Source: Micrococcales bacterium
GTDB taxonomy: Bacteria > Actinomycetota > Actinomycetes > Actinomycetales > CAWJMD01
NCBI GenBank assembly: GCA_002748415.1
Contig: PDSI01000101.1
Coordinates: 1 to 32,641 of the forward strand
Reading direction: 5' to 3'
DNA: 32,641 bases
Shown: positions 1 to 8,073 of the stretch, piece after piece
Numbering within the stretch: position 1 is the stretch's first letter
Layout: each line of letters opens with the position of its first letter
Program-made: the position numbers and the translations under genes
The notes under the pieces: generated by a model
Told to the model about the DNA's origin: nothing
Databases searched by the model: none
What the model saw: the letters and a program-made list of their open reading frames with translations, nothing else

Positions 1-86
1 CGCTTGGTGCTGTACTCGTCGGCAATGAGTGCGGCGAACCCGTGGAAATCGCCCTGGTTGGACTCGTCGACGAAGCACAGAAGCAT
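1..86 (-). CDS. DUF3800-type protein, N-terminal 28 codons only (runs off window)
   Basis: The minus strand from an ATG at 84-86 stays open to the window edge and gives 28 residues beginning MLLCFVDESNQGDF. A start of the form M-x-x-x-F-x-DES, followed by a short loop and a hydrophobic strand, is typical of DUF3800 proteins, a family with a predicted RNase H-like fold that is common on mobile and defence islands. No clear Shine-Dalgarno is seen before the ATG, and only the first strands of the fold are visible, so the family call rests on one motif. It lies next to a decayed transposase, which fits an accessory region. The rest of the gene is outside the window. Confidence 0.5.
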   Translation of the reverse strand, partial: MLLCFVDESNQGDFHGFAALIADEYSTK

Positions 87-311
87 GCAGTCAACACGCC
101 ACAGACTCCCCGTCCGCTTCTCAGTAAAGGAGGCTCGACGCGAGAGCCGGCCACATCCGTGGAATGTGCAACACCGTCAGATCGCTGCAATCGTGCGCAG
201 TGCACCCCGGCCAGGCGTGCAGTCTGCGCTGCTTGCCCAATGAACTCTGGGAGACTGCTGAATAATGCGGTATGGCACGGTGGTCGTGTGGTGCTGAGTT
301 GAATCGTCTGA

Positions 312-505
312 ATGCAGGGTGAGTCCGATCGGCAGCGTGAACTGCTGGATGTGGGTTCGGTGGCTGGTCACTTACTCGAGCCGGGCAGCGTATTCGCATT
401 GCTGGCCGAGCATCGTGACCGGTTGTTCCCAGCTGTGTTTCGCGGATCTGTTTCCCTCGGGGCTGTGGGCGGCCCTCCGTGCCCAGCATGGGTCATGGTG
501 AACAG
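312..505 (+). pseudogene. Decayed IS1182-like transposase, N-terminal remnant
   Basis: From the ATG at 312 the first frame reads MQGESDRQRELLDVGSVAGH and continues to an LAEHRDRLFP segment. This is the conserved start of IS1182-type transposases of actinomycetes. The expected next segment, FADLFPSGRGRPSVPA, is present only in pieces: FADLFPSG lies in the +1 frame near 440-460 and GRPSVP in a third frame near 468-487. Two frameshifts within about 60 bp, followed by loss of all similarity, mean the gene is dead. No DDE catalytic region is present. The 87-311 stretch upstream holds no gene I can support and may include the old element end. Confidence 0.65.
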
Positions 506-600
506 GGCAGACCCGGCAAACAAGGCAGACCCGCGCGGGGATCGTCTCAACGGTACTGGTGCGGCCAAGCCTGCTTCGCTGACCAGGGCCGGTTCCGGGG

Positions 601-673
601 AGCCGCCTGTGGGAATCGAACCCACGACCTATTCATTACGAGTGAATCGCTCTGCCGACTGAGCTAAGGCGGC
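601..673 (-). tRNA. tRNA-Thr (anticodon CGT)
   Basis: The minus strand folds into a full cloverleaf. The acceptor stem is GCCGCCT (673-667) with AGGCGGC (608-602), and the discriminator base T is at 601. The D arm is GCTC...GAGC, the anticodon stem ATTCA/TGAAT encloses loop CTCGTAA, and the T arm is GTGGG-TTCGATT-CCCAC. The middle of the loop gives anticodon CGT, which reads ACG (Thr). No CCA is encoded. It lies beyond the end of the topA-to-hydrolase gene run, with accessory DNA beside its 3' end. Confidence 0.95.
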
Positions 674-765
674 GTGCCCTGGCCAGGCCAGGACGACCGG
701 CTCATTCTACCGGGACGGCACACCAGCTCCAACCCGATTGGCCGCTCCGCCGCAGCGTTCGCGGG

Positions 766-2409
766 CTACTCGCAGCGTTTGCCCTCCTGCGGCACCGTCC
801 CGTCCAGCAGGTAGCCGTCCACGGTGGAGTCGATGCACTGGTTGTCCCGCATGTAGGCCGTATGCCCCTCACCGACGAAGGTCAGCAGCACCCCGGAAGA
901 CAACTGGTCGGCCAATGCCTGCGACCACTCGTACGGGGTCGCGGGATCACCGGTGGTCCCGACCACGAGGATCGGCTCCGCGCCGTCAGCGGTGATCTCA
1001 CCGGGCTTACGCACCGGCGGGTGCGGCCACTGCGAGCACACCAGATCCGAGTACGCCATCCGCGGGCCGAACACCGGGGCAACCTCCTGCAGCCGCTTGG
1101 CCTGCTCCTGCATCTCCTGCTCCGACTGCAGCGCGGAATAGTCCAAGCAATTGACTGCCGGGAACGCCTCCATGATGTTGGACCTGTAGGCACCGCTGTC
1201 AGTGCGCTGAGAGTAGAGGTCGTCCAGAAACAGGATCCCGTTGCCGTCGCCCTGTTGGGCCCGCCCCAGGGCCTCGGCCAGGTAGGGCCAGGCTTCATCG
1301 TCGTACAACGCGGCCACGATTCCGGTGACCAGCATGCTGGCGGTGACATCGCGCTCGGTATCGGTCTTGATCGGCTGCGTCTCCGCTTTCTCGACCATCT
1401 GATCCACCTGGCGCATCGCCTCGTCGACCGAGCCGGACAGAGGGCAGTCACCGATCTTGCCGTCCAGGCACGCCTGCACGAACTGACGCATGGCTTTCTC
1501 GAAGCCTTCGGCCTGCCCGAGCACCAAGCCGTCGCCGTTGTTGGCCGGATCGAGGCCACCGTCCAGCACCAACCGCCCGACTCGCTGCGGATAGAACCCG
1601 GCGTAGGTCGCCCCGAGCAGCGTGCCGTAGGAGGCACCCAGGTAGTGCAGTTGGTCATCGCCCAGCGCCTGCCGGATCACGTCCATGTCGCGGGCTGCGG
1701 ACCAGGTGTCCACATACGGCAGCAAGGCACCGGTGTGCTGCTCACATCCCTTGGCGAAGTCCGCGGCCAGCTCCGACCCCTCCTGGAAGCCCTCGGGGGT
1801 GTCCGGCTGAAAGTCGGCCGCCATCCACTCGTCCAGGTCCTTGTCGGAGACACAGTCGATGGGCTCGGAACTACCCACGCCACGCGGATCGAACCCCACC
1901 AGGTCGTACCGTTTCGCGACGTCCGAGCTGATCAACGAGCCACCCTGCTCCTTGACCATTTCGACCCCGGAGCTACCGGGACCGCCCGGGTTGTACACCA
2001 GCGAACCGATGCGCTCATCCGGCTCGGCGGCAGGACGACGGAGGAGTTCCAGGGCGATGCTGGCGCCCTCGGGCCGGGTCCAGTCCATCGGCACCTGCAC
2101 GGTGGCGCACTCGAACTTCCCGCACCGCTGCCAGTCCAGCTCCTGGTCGTAGTACGTGGCGAACTCCGCCTTTTCGCTGGTGTCACCCAGGGAGTCCAGC
2201 TGGCCTATCGGCTCACCCGTCGGAGTCGCCGCACCGGTGGAGGGATCATCGCTGCCAGCGGTCGGCGAACCCTGTGAGCCCGATTCGACCAGGTAACCAC
2301 CACAACCGGACAAGGCCGAGCAGGCAATCACAGCCGTAGCCAGCGCAGCGAACGGACGAGCAGGCCAAGAAGATCCCCGAAGTGTCACCTCAGTACGGTA
2401 CCTGTTCAA
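766..2409 (-). CDS. Secreted lipoprotein alpha/beta hydrolase, tripeptidyl aminopeptidase (TAP/Slp) type
   Basis: 547 residues. An N-terminal signal ends in a lipobox (LSGC, Cys about 36), so the protein is probably anchored to the outer face of the membrane. The hydrolase core has an oxyanion GGPGSSG (about 142-148), a DPRGVGSS strand-turn, nucleophile elbow GASYGT (Ser about 260), acid GDPATP (Asp about 488) and GEGHTAY (His about 516) in a C-terminal TAP-like domain, so the triad looks complete. Relatives include Streptomyces Slp peptidases and the mycobacterial Rv2223c/Rv2224c (CaeA/Hip1) group, which cleave N-terminal peptides or esters; the substrate here is unknown. The TTG start overlaps the holB stop (TTGA), which suggests coupling. 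A GTG seven codons in would also leave an intact signal. It is the last gene of the topA-tmk-holB run. Confidence 0.88.
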   Translation of the reverse strand: MNRYRTEVTLRGSSWPARPFAALATAVIACSALSGCGGYLVESGSQGSPTAGSDDPSTGAATPTGEPIGQLDSLGDTSEKAEFATYYDQELDWQRCGKFECATVQVPMDWTRPEGASIALELLRRPAAEPDERIGSLVYNPGGPGSSGVEMVKEQGGSLISSDVAKRYDLVGFDPRGVGSSEPIDCVSDKDLDEWMAADFQPDTPEGFQEGSELAADFAKGCEQHTGALLPYVDTWSAARDMDVIRQALGDDQLHYLGASYGTLLGATYAGFYPQRVGRLVLDGGLDPANNGDGLVLGQAEGFEKAMRQFVQACLDGKIGDCPLSGSVDEAMRQVDQMVEKAETQPIKTDTERDVTASMLVTGIVAALYDDEAWPYLAEALGRAQQGDGNGILFLDDLYSQRTDSGAYRSNIMEAFPAVNCLDYSALQSEQEMQEQAKRLQEVAPVFGPRMAYSDLVCSQWPHPPVRKPGEITADGAEPILVVGTTGDPATPYEWSQALADQLSSGVLLTFVGEGHTAYMRDNQCIDSTVDGYLLDGTVPQEGKRCE

Positions 2410-3617
2410 CCGCCGTATTCGTGTCCGACAAGCTGTATTGCCATGGCTTCCACCGCCAGCAACGGGTTGACGTTGGTACTGGTCAATCGAGTCCGGGCGG
2501 TCGCGATCGCATCCAGCCGGGCCAGCGTGTGAGCTGGCGTGCTTGTTCGGGCCAGCGCCGAAATCTCTGCGCGTTCAGTGGGATTTACCAACTCGACGGA
2601 CGCTCCCAATTGCAGCATGGCCACGTCCCGGTACACCGAGGCCAAATCGGTCAGTGCGAGGTCCAGCATGTCGCGCTTGAACCGGGCGGCCCGACGCTTC
2701 TGTTCCGTCTCGAGGTCACGCACCTGGGCGCGCACGGACGGCGGCAGCCTGGTTTGCTCCTGGTACCCGAGCGCTCGCAGCAGGTCGGCCTTCTCGGCGG
2801 CGTCACGGTCCGTGGTCGCTGCGGCGGCCTCTTCGGATGCCACCTCGACCAGGTGCCCGGCCCGCAGCACCGCATCGCCGACGCCTCGCAGCCCGAAGGC
2901 CAACGACACCACGTCGCGGCGCCGGATCCGGGCCTGTTCGTCGGTGGCCAACCGCCTGGCCCGGCCGACGTGGCTCTGCGCTGCCCGCGCGGCGTAGGCG
3001 GCCATCGCCGGATCAATGCCGTGGGTGCGCACGAGCAGATCCGCGACGTCGGCCACCGGCGGGGTGCGCAGGGTGATGCTGCGGCAGCGGGACCGGATGG
3101 TGACCAGGACATCGGCGACGCTGGGTGCGCACAGCAGCCAGAGGGTGCGCTCCGGCGGTTCTTCGATGGCCTTCAGCAGCGCGTTGCCGCTGGTGTCGTT
3201 GAGCCGGTCGGCGTCCTCGATGATCAGCACTCGCCACCCACCCGAGGTGGGAGCCCGCTGGGCCAGTTGGATCAGCGGCCGCACATCCGCAGCTCGCAGC
3301 ACACTGCCCTGGCTCACGGTGACGGACACGTCGGGGTGGCTGCCGGCTAGCGTGGTGCGGCAGCCCTGGCACCGGCCACATCCCGCGGCATCGGTGCCGG
3401 CCAGTTCACAGTGCAGCGCTGCGGCGAAAGCGCGGGCTGCCGTGGAGCGCCCCGAGCCGGGTGGACCGGTGAACAACCACGCGTGAGCCGGTGCCCGATC
3501 GAGGTGCCCGCCTTGGAACTGCGCTGCGGTGGCGGCCGCGCGGCGTAGCTGTTCCACCACATGCGACTGTCCCACCAGTCGCGCCCATACCCCACCGGCT
3601 ACCGTTTCGGGGCTCAC
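2406..3617 (-). CDS. holB: DNA polymerase III, delta-prime subunit (clamp loader)
   Basis: 403 residues from the GTG at 3617, which overlaps the kinase stop as GTGA. A further GTG at 3641 would add eight residues but has no better leader. The AAA+ clamp-loader fold is clear: Walker A-like GPPGSGRST (about 51-59) with Arg in place of the catalytic Lys, as in other actinobacterial delta-prime proteins; a four-Cys zinc site (about Cys70, 80, 83 and 86, in C-G-R-C-Q-G-C spacing); LIIEDADRL as the Walker B region; ALLKAIEEPP; and the SRC-type RSRCR motif. It acts in the cytoplasm with DnaX and delta to load the sliding clamp. It sits between thymidylate kinase and the hydrolase, overlapping both, an arrangement common in actinobacteria. 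Confidence 0.93.
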   Translation of the reverse strand: MSPETVAGGVWARLVGQSHVVEQLRRAAATAAQFQGGHLDRAPAHAWLFTGPPGSGRSTAARAFAAALHCELAGTDAAGCGRCQGCRTTLAGSHPDVSVTVSQGSVLRAADVRPLIQLAQRAPTSGGWRVLIIEDADRLNDTSGNALLKAIEEPPERTLWLLCAPSVADVLVTIRSRCRSITLRTPPVADVADLLVRTHGIDPAMAAYAARAAQSHVGRARRLATDEQARIRRRDVVSLAFGLRGVGDAVLRAGHLVEVASEEAAAATTDRDAAEKADLLRALGYQEQTRLPPSVRAQVRDLETEQKRRAARFKRDMLDLALTDLASVYRDVAMLQLGASVELVNPTERAEISALARTSTPAHTLARLDAIATARTRLTSTNVNPLLAVEAMAIQLVGHEYGG

Positions 3618-5923
3618 CGTCCCTGCCACGGCCGACTCCACTCGTCGGTGCCAGCCGTGTCGTCAGTGCCGGGCGGCTCCGCAGGAAGTTCGGGTAAGGC
3701 GCTGCGGTCCGCCGGACCCCGCGAGCGGTGCCGCCCCTGCGGGGCACCGCAGTCACGGCGGTTCGACGGTGCCGGATCGCAACCGGCGGCTGGTTCGGCC
3801 GCATCGGTGGCGGCAGGACTGTCCGGCTGGCTGGCGTCCGGAGCGAACCTGGGGGTGCCGCCAGTCATCCCCGCAGTCGCATCGGCGCCCTGGCCCGGTC
3901 CGGGCTGGGCGGCGAGGCCAGGTAGCAATGGGCGGATGCGGTCCAGGATCTGGCCGGTGATGCGATCCGGATCGGCACCGGCGTCAAGGACGACGTAGCG
4001 GTGCGGGTTGCGCCGGGCCTGGGTCAAGAACGCCTCCCGGACCTGACGATGAAAAGAATCGGCCTCGGTCTCGATGCGGTCTTGCGGCCCGCCGGCATCG
4101 TGTCGCCGCTGCCTGCTGGTGGCCGGGTCGAGATCGAGCACCACCGTCATGTCGGCCACCAGCCCTCCCGTGGCGAACGTGGACAACGATTGCACCTCAG
4201 GACGTGACAGTCCCCGCCCACCGGCCTGGTAAGCCGTCGAGGAGTCCACGAACCGATCGGTGATCACGATGTGTCCGCGGGCGAGCGCGGGGCGGATGAC
4301 CTCGTTGACGTGCTGCGCCCGGTCGGCGGCGAACAGCAGCGCTTCGGTCCGGTTGGCCACCGATGACCCATCCAACAGCATGGCCCGGATCTGTGTGCCC
4401 AGTCCGGTGGCGCCAGGTTCCCGCGTCACCCGCACGGTGCGGCCTTCGGCCCGCAACGCCTCCGCGACAGCCGCCACCTGGGTGGACTTACCGGCTCCGT
4501 CCACCCCTTCGAGCACCAGCAGGAATCCGTCGTGATCCCGTTTGGAGATCCACCAATTGTCCCTGGCACGTTGCCCGAACACGGCAGCGAATTCGGCACC
4601 GAGGGTCAACTCGCCGTGATCGTCCATGATCCGATAGGAGGCCACGCCGATGACCACGGCCAGGATCGCCGCGAACAGCAAGGTGAGCGCGGTGCCGTTG
4701 ACCGAGACCGCCACGTGTTCGGTCAGCCGCCAATTGCGGGTACCGAGCAGTGCGGCCAAGCCGGGCGCAGCCGCCATCACCGCGACCAGCACCACCCTGG
4801 CCGCGGACTGGACGAACGCAAAGGTGCGGCCACGGAGGTCATCGGCCACTTCGACCCCGAGCATCGTGTAGCCGGTGACCCAGGCCATACCGGCCGCGAT
4901 CCCGACCAGCAGGGCGAAGTACGTGGCAAGCACGATCTGCTGCACGACCGCCAGTAGTCCGAGGGCGGCTCCGGCCGTGACGATGGACAGCGCGAACAGC
5001 CGCCATCGGCTCAGCTGGGCCAGCACCCGCGGCCCCAGCCACATCCCTAACGCCAGGCCGGTGAAGACGCTGCCGAACAGGATGCCGTACCCGGCGGGGC
5101 CCGCGTCCAGGTCCCGGGTGAAGGTCGGGGCCAGGCCGATGACGAAACCACCGGCGCCGAAGGCGCCGAGCATGCCGAGGATCAATCCGCGCATCAGCGG
5201 CGTCTGCCCGACGAACCGCCAACCCTCGATCATGACCGAGAAGAAACCGGGTTGCCCGGTTCCAGCCGTGGGTGCCGACGCTCTTCGGGGAATGTTCAGC
5301 CGCGAGACCACGAACGCTGCGTAGAAGTAGGTGGCAGCGTCGAGATAGAGGGCCAGGTCGTTGGTGTTGCGCAGGAAGCTGGTGAACGGGTCGACCACGC
5401 CGTGCACCAAGGCCAACAGGGAGAAGGCCAACGCGGCAACCGGCGCCGAGCCGTACGTGGTGGCCAAGCTCAGCTGGGTGGCGACCTCCAACCGGTTCTT
5501 GGGGACCAGGTTCGGCACCGTCGCATCCTTGGCCGGCATCCAGAACAGGCCGACGATCTCGATCAGCACCGTGGCAACGAACAACCAGGGCAGGGTGCCC
5601 ACAACCGGAATGCTGATGAACAGCGCACCCCGCAGGATGTCGCCGGCCACCATGGTAAGTTTGCGATCGAACCGGTCCGCGACGACACCGGCGACCGGAC
5701 CGAACAGCATGGCGGGCAGCAGCCGAAGCACCAGCACAGCCGACACTGCCAGGTTCGCCCGGGCGTAGGACTCCAGCCCGCCGAGTTCGGCCGCCATCGC
5801 GGTCGTGGCCAATAGCCCAAGCCAGTCCCCGAAGCTGGAGATGCCCAGCGAGACCCACAGCTTCCGGAAGTCGGGCAAGCTGAGCACACCGCGCACTGCG
5901 TGGTCAGGGGTGGTCTCACTCAT
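3614..5923 (-). CDS. tmk: MFS transporter fused to thymidylate kinase
   Basis: 769 residues in three parts. Residues about 1-440 form a major-facilitator transporter with about 11-12 hydrophobic helices. Residues about 463-680 are a complete dTMP kinase: P-loop EGVDGAGKST, TREPG, FAADRAQH, DRFVDSSTAYQAGGRGL and a LID with RRHDAGG, so the dTMP to dTDP step should work. Residues 681-769 are a Pro/Ala/Asp-rich, probably disordered tail. Such fusions are known in actinomycetes, including Streptomyces; what the transporter half carries is not known. The ATG at 5921-5923 has only a weak leader. The gene follows the YciO-like gene after about 150 bp and its stop overlaps the holB start. Confidence 0.9.
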   Translation of the reverse strand: MSETTPDHAVRGVLSLPDFRKLWVSLGISSFGDWLGLLATTAMAAELGGLESYARANLAVSAVLVLRLLPAMLFGPVAGVVADRFDRKLTMVAGDILRGALFISIPVVGTLPWLFVATVLIEIVGLFWMPAKDATVPNLVPKNRLEVATQLSLATTYGSAPVAALAFSLLALVHGVVDPFTSFLRNTNDLALYLDAATYFYAAFVVSRLNIPRRASAPTAGTGQPGFFSVMIEGWRFVGQTPLMRGLILGMLGAFGAGGFVIGLAPTFTRDLDAGPAGYGILFGSVFTGLALGMWLGPRVLAQLSRWRLFALSIVTAGAALGLLAVVQQIVLATYFALLVGIAAGMAWVTGYTMLGVEVADDLRGRTFAFVQSAARVVLVAVMAAAPGLAALLGTRNWRLTEHVAVSVNGTALTLLFAAILAVVIGVASYRIMDDHGELTLGAEFAAVFGQRARDNWWISKRDHDGFLLVLEGVDGAGKSTQVAAVAEALRAEGRTVRVTREPGATGLGTQIRAMLLDGSSVANRTEALLFAADRAQHVNEVIRPALARGHIVITDRFVDSSTAYQAGGRGLSRPEVQSLSTFATGGLVADMTVVLDLDPATSRQRRHDAGGPQDRIETEADSFHRQVREAFLTQARRNPHRYVVLDAGADPDRITGQILDRIRPLLPGLAAQPGPGQGADATAGMTGGTPRFAPDASQPDSPAATDAAEPAAGCDPAPSNRRDCGAPQGRHRSRGPADRSALPELPAEPPGTDDTAGTDEWSRPWQGR

Positions 5924-5978
5924 CGGTCGTCATGGGCGCAGCACCGTTTCCGGCCCGTTGTCCCGTCCCCCTTTCAGT

Positions 5979-6005
5979 CCGTGCGTGCGGCTCTCCCGCA
6001 CACGG
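5979..6005 (-). other. Hairpin resembling domain V of a group II intron (possible remnant)
   Basis: In the 148-bp gap between the YciO-like gene and the MFS-kinase gene, the minus strand reads AGCCGTGTGCGG, then a GAGAG loop, then CCGCACGCACGG. It pairs as two 5-bp helices with a two-base CG bulge on the 3' side. This layout, with AGC at the 5' base, resembles bacterial group II intron domain V. A second small GCCG-GAAA-CGGT hairpin follows at about 5945-5956. Against the call, the base of the helix (AAG against ACT) does not pair as in active introns, and no maturase is present. It could be an unrelated UTR structure. Confidence 0.35.
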
Positions 6006-6071
6006 CTTGGCTTGCCGGGCCAGCTTATGCGGCGAACCCGCCGACTCTGCGCGCGGACGGGCCGAAAGGGC

Positions 6072-6692
6072 CTACTCGAACCGGGAAACGTCACCGCCGC
6101 CGACCCGGATCACCTCGGGGGCATCGCCGGACAAGTCGATGACACTCGTCGGCTCAGTGGATACCTCGCCGCACTCGACAACCAGATCCAGGGCGTGCCC
6201 GATCCGCTCGCTCACGTCGTCGGCGTTGTTGAGCGCCTCCTGCTCGCCTGGAAGGATCAGGGTCGTGGACAGCAACGGTTCACCCACCTGATCCAACAGT
6301 GCAAGCACGAACCGGTGGGCCGGGATCCGTACGCCGACCGTCTTTTTCTTCGGGTGTTGCATCCGGCGCGGAATCTCCTTGGTGGCCGGCAGGATGAACG
6401 TGTAGGCACCCGGAGTCATCGAGTTGACCAGTCGGAAGGCAGAGTTGCTGACGACGACGAACTGGCCGAGCTGAGCGAAATCAGCGCACACGGCGGTGAA
6501 GTGATGCCTGTCGTCCAGTCTCCTGATGCTCTTGATCCGCGCGATGCCTTCGGCGTTGCCCAAAGCGCAGCCCAACGCATAGCCGGAATCCGTCGGGTAG
6601 GCCACCAGACCGCCGTCGCCGATGACGTCGGCGACCTGTTGTACCAGCCGAGGTTGGGGGTCGAGGGGATGGATCTGCACGGTCTTGGCCAT
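6072..6692 (-). CDS. YciO/Sua5-family threonylcarbamoyl-AMP synthase-like protein
   Basis: 206 residues from the ATG at 6690-6692, which has GAGAGGAG eight bases upstream; a start six codons earlier has no such leader. The family pattern is clear: YPTDSGYALG near residue 36, a KSIRRLDDRHHF segment in the place of the KxR...S/T substrate-binding motif, PGAYTFIL, and VGVRIPAH followed by a TTLILPGE strand. The family makes threonylcarbamoyl-AMP for the t6A37 tRNA modification. The YciO branch, to which this looks closer than to TsaC, may have another or weaker activity. It starts 31 bp after the topA stop on the same strand, so it is probably co-transcribed with topA. Confidence 0.87.
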   Translation of the reverse strand: MAKTVQIHPLDPQPRLVQQVADVIGDGGLVAYPTDSGYALGCALGNAEGIARIKSIRRLDDRHHFTAVCADFAQLGQFVVVSNSAFRLVNSMTPGAYTFILPATKEIPRRMQHPKKKTVGVRIPAHRFVLALLDQVGEPLLSTTLILPGEQEALNNADDVSERIGHALDLVVECGEVSTEPTSVIDLSGDAPEVIRVGGGDVSRFE

Positions 6693-6723
6693 GTGACTCG
6701 CTCCTCTCACCGGTCAACCGAGA

Positions 6724-8073
6724 CTACTGGGCAGCGGAAGTATCCGCAGTGGTTTCAGTGACAGTCTGCGGCGCCGACGCCCGCTTGGCCGCCGTCTTCC
6801 TAGCCGGCGTCTTCCTGGCCGGGGTTTTCCGTGCCGTCGCCTTCTTCGCTGTCGTCTTCTTGGCCGTGGACTTCTTGGCCGGCCTCTTGGCCGGGCCTTT
6901 CGCCCGTTTCTCGGCCAGCAGTTCGGCCGCGCGCTCGGCAGTGACCTCCTCCACCTTGTCACCCTGGCGCAGCGTCGCGTTGTACTCCCCGTCGGTCACG
7001 TACGGGCCGAACCGGCCGTCCTTGATCACCATCGGCTTTCCGGTGGCGGGGTCGTCTCCCAGCTCCCGCAACGGCGCCGACGCTGCGCGGCCCCGCCGGC
7101 GCTTGGGTTCGGCGTAGATGCGCAGTGCCTCCTGGAGCGTGACGTCGAAGATCTGGTCCTCGGAGGTCAGCGAACGCGAGTCGGACCCCTTCTTCAGGTA
7201 CGGGCCGTACCGGCCGTTCTGAGCGGTGATCTCCTCGCCCGAGTCCGGGTCTACTCCGACCACCCGCGGCAATGCCATCAGCCGCACGGCATCCTCCAGC
7301 GTCACCGTCTCCAGCTGCATGCTACGGAACAATGACGCGGTAGCCGGCTTGGTCTTCTTGGGTGCGTCCGCCTCCGGCACCTCGGTGACGTAGGGGCCGA
7401 ATCGCCCCGACTTGACCACGACCTGGCGGCCGGACTGCGGGTGGGTTCCGAGCACCCGGTCGCCGCCCGCCTGCGCGGCCAGCAACTCCTGTGCCTTGGC
7501 CACGGTGAGTTCGTCGGGGGCGATGTCCTCCGGCACCGAGGCTCGGTTGGGTTGAGCCGGGTCGTCGGTGGGCTGTTCCAGGTACGGCCCATACCGGCCC
7601 ACGCGCAGTGTGATGTCCTCACCGATGGGAATGGAGTTGATCCGGCGGGCGTCGATCTCCCCCAGGTTCTCCACCAGCTGGCGCAGCCCCGCGTCACCGG
7701 TGTAGAACGAGCGCAGCCAGGCGACTCGTTCCTGCTCGCCTCTGGCGATCGCGTCCAGGTCCTCTTCCATATCGGCGGTGAACTCGTAGTTCACCAACTG
7801 CCCGAAGTGCTCCTCCAGCAGCCTGGTCACCGAGAAGGCAAGCCAGCTGGGTACCAGCGCGGCACCGCGTTTACGCACATAGTTGCGGGCCAGGATCACT
7901 CCGATGGTGGAGGCATACGTGGACGGGCGGCCGATGTCGCGTTCTTCGAGCGCGCGCACCAGGCTGGCCTCGGTGTAGCGCGGCGGCGGGTTGGTGGTGT
8001 GGTCGTGCACGGTGAGATCCAACGTCCGCAGCGCCTGATCGATGCTCACCTCCGGCAACCGGCCACCGCCCAC
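6724..8073 (-). CDS. topA: DNA topoisomerase I, C-terminal part of a broken reading frame
   Basis: 449 residues in a frame different from the N-terminal part. It begins inside domain II and contains TNPPPRYTEASLVRALEE, GRPSTYASTIG and ALVPSWLAF, then four or five Topo_C repeats of the GRYGPYL/GRFGPYV type, and ends in a long Lys/Ala/Thr-rich tail (KKTTAKKATARKT...) normal for actinobacterial TopA. The GTG at 8073 is only the first start codon in this frame and is not a credible gene start. The protein has no TOPRIM or active-site Tyr of its own. The tail would add non-specific DNA binding. It should be read together with 7871-9391 as one topA gene. Confidence 0.85.
   Translation of the reverse strand: MGGGRLPEVSIDQALRTLDLTVHDHTTNPPPRYTEASLVRALEERDIGRPSTYASTIGVILARNYVRKRGAALVPSWLAFSVTRLLEEHFGQLVNYEFTADMEEDLDAIARGEQERVAWLRSFYTGDAGLRQLVENLGEIDARRINSIPIGEDITLRVGRYGPYLEQPTDDPAQPNRASVPEDIAPDELTVAKAQELLAAQAGGDRVLGTHPQSGRQVVVKSGRFGPYVTEVPEADAPKKTKPATASLFRSMQLETVTLEDAVRLMALPRVVGVDPDSGEEITAQNGRYGPYLKKGSDSRSLTSEDQIFDVTLQEALRIYAEPKRRRGRAASAPLRELGDDPATGKPMVIKDGRFGPYVTDGEYNATLRQGDKVEEVTAERAAELLAEKRAKGPAKRPAKKSTAKKTTAKKATARKTPARKTPARKTAAKRASAPQTVTETTADTSAAQ

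Noticed and set aside
506..535. GGCAGACCCG twice, 22 bp apart, near the transposase remnant
   Set aside because: Only two copies and no dyad structure; not enough to call a repeat array, and no CRISPR was seen anywhere in the window.
862..2277. 471-codon plus-strand frame opposite the lipoprotein hydrolase
   Set aside because: Antisense to a protein with an intact catalytic triad; no leader and no motif.
6780..6910. Repetitive Lys/Ala/Thr codons taken at first for a separate repeat
   Set aside because: It is the normal basic tail of actinobacterial TopA.
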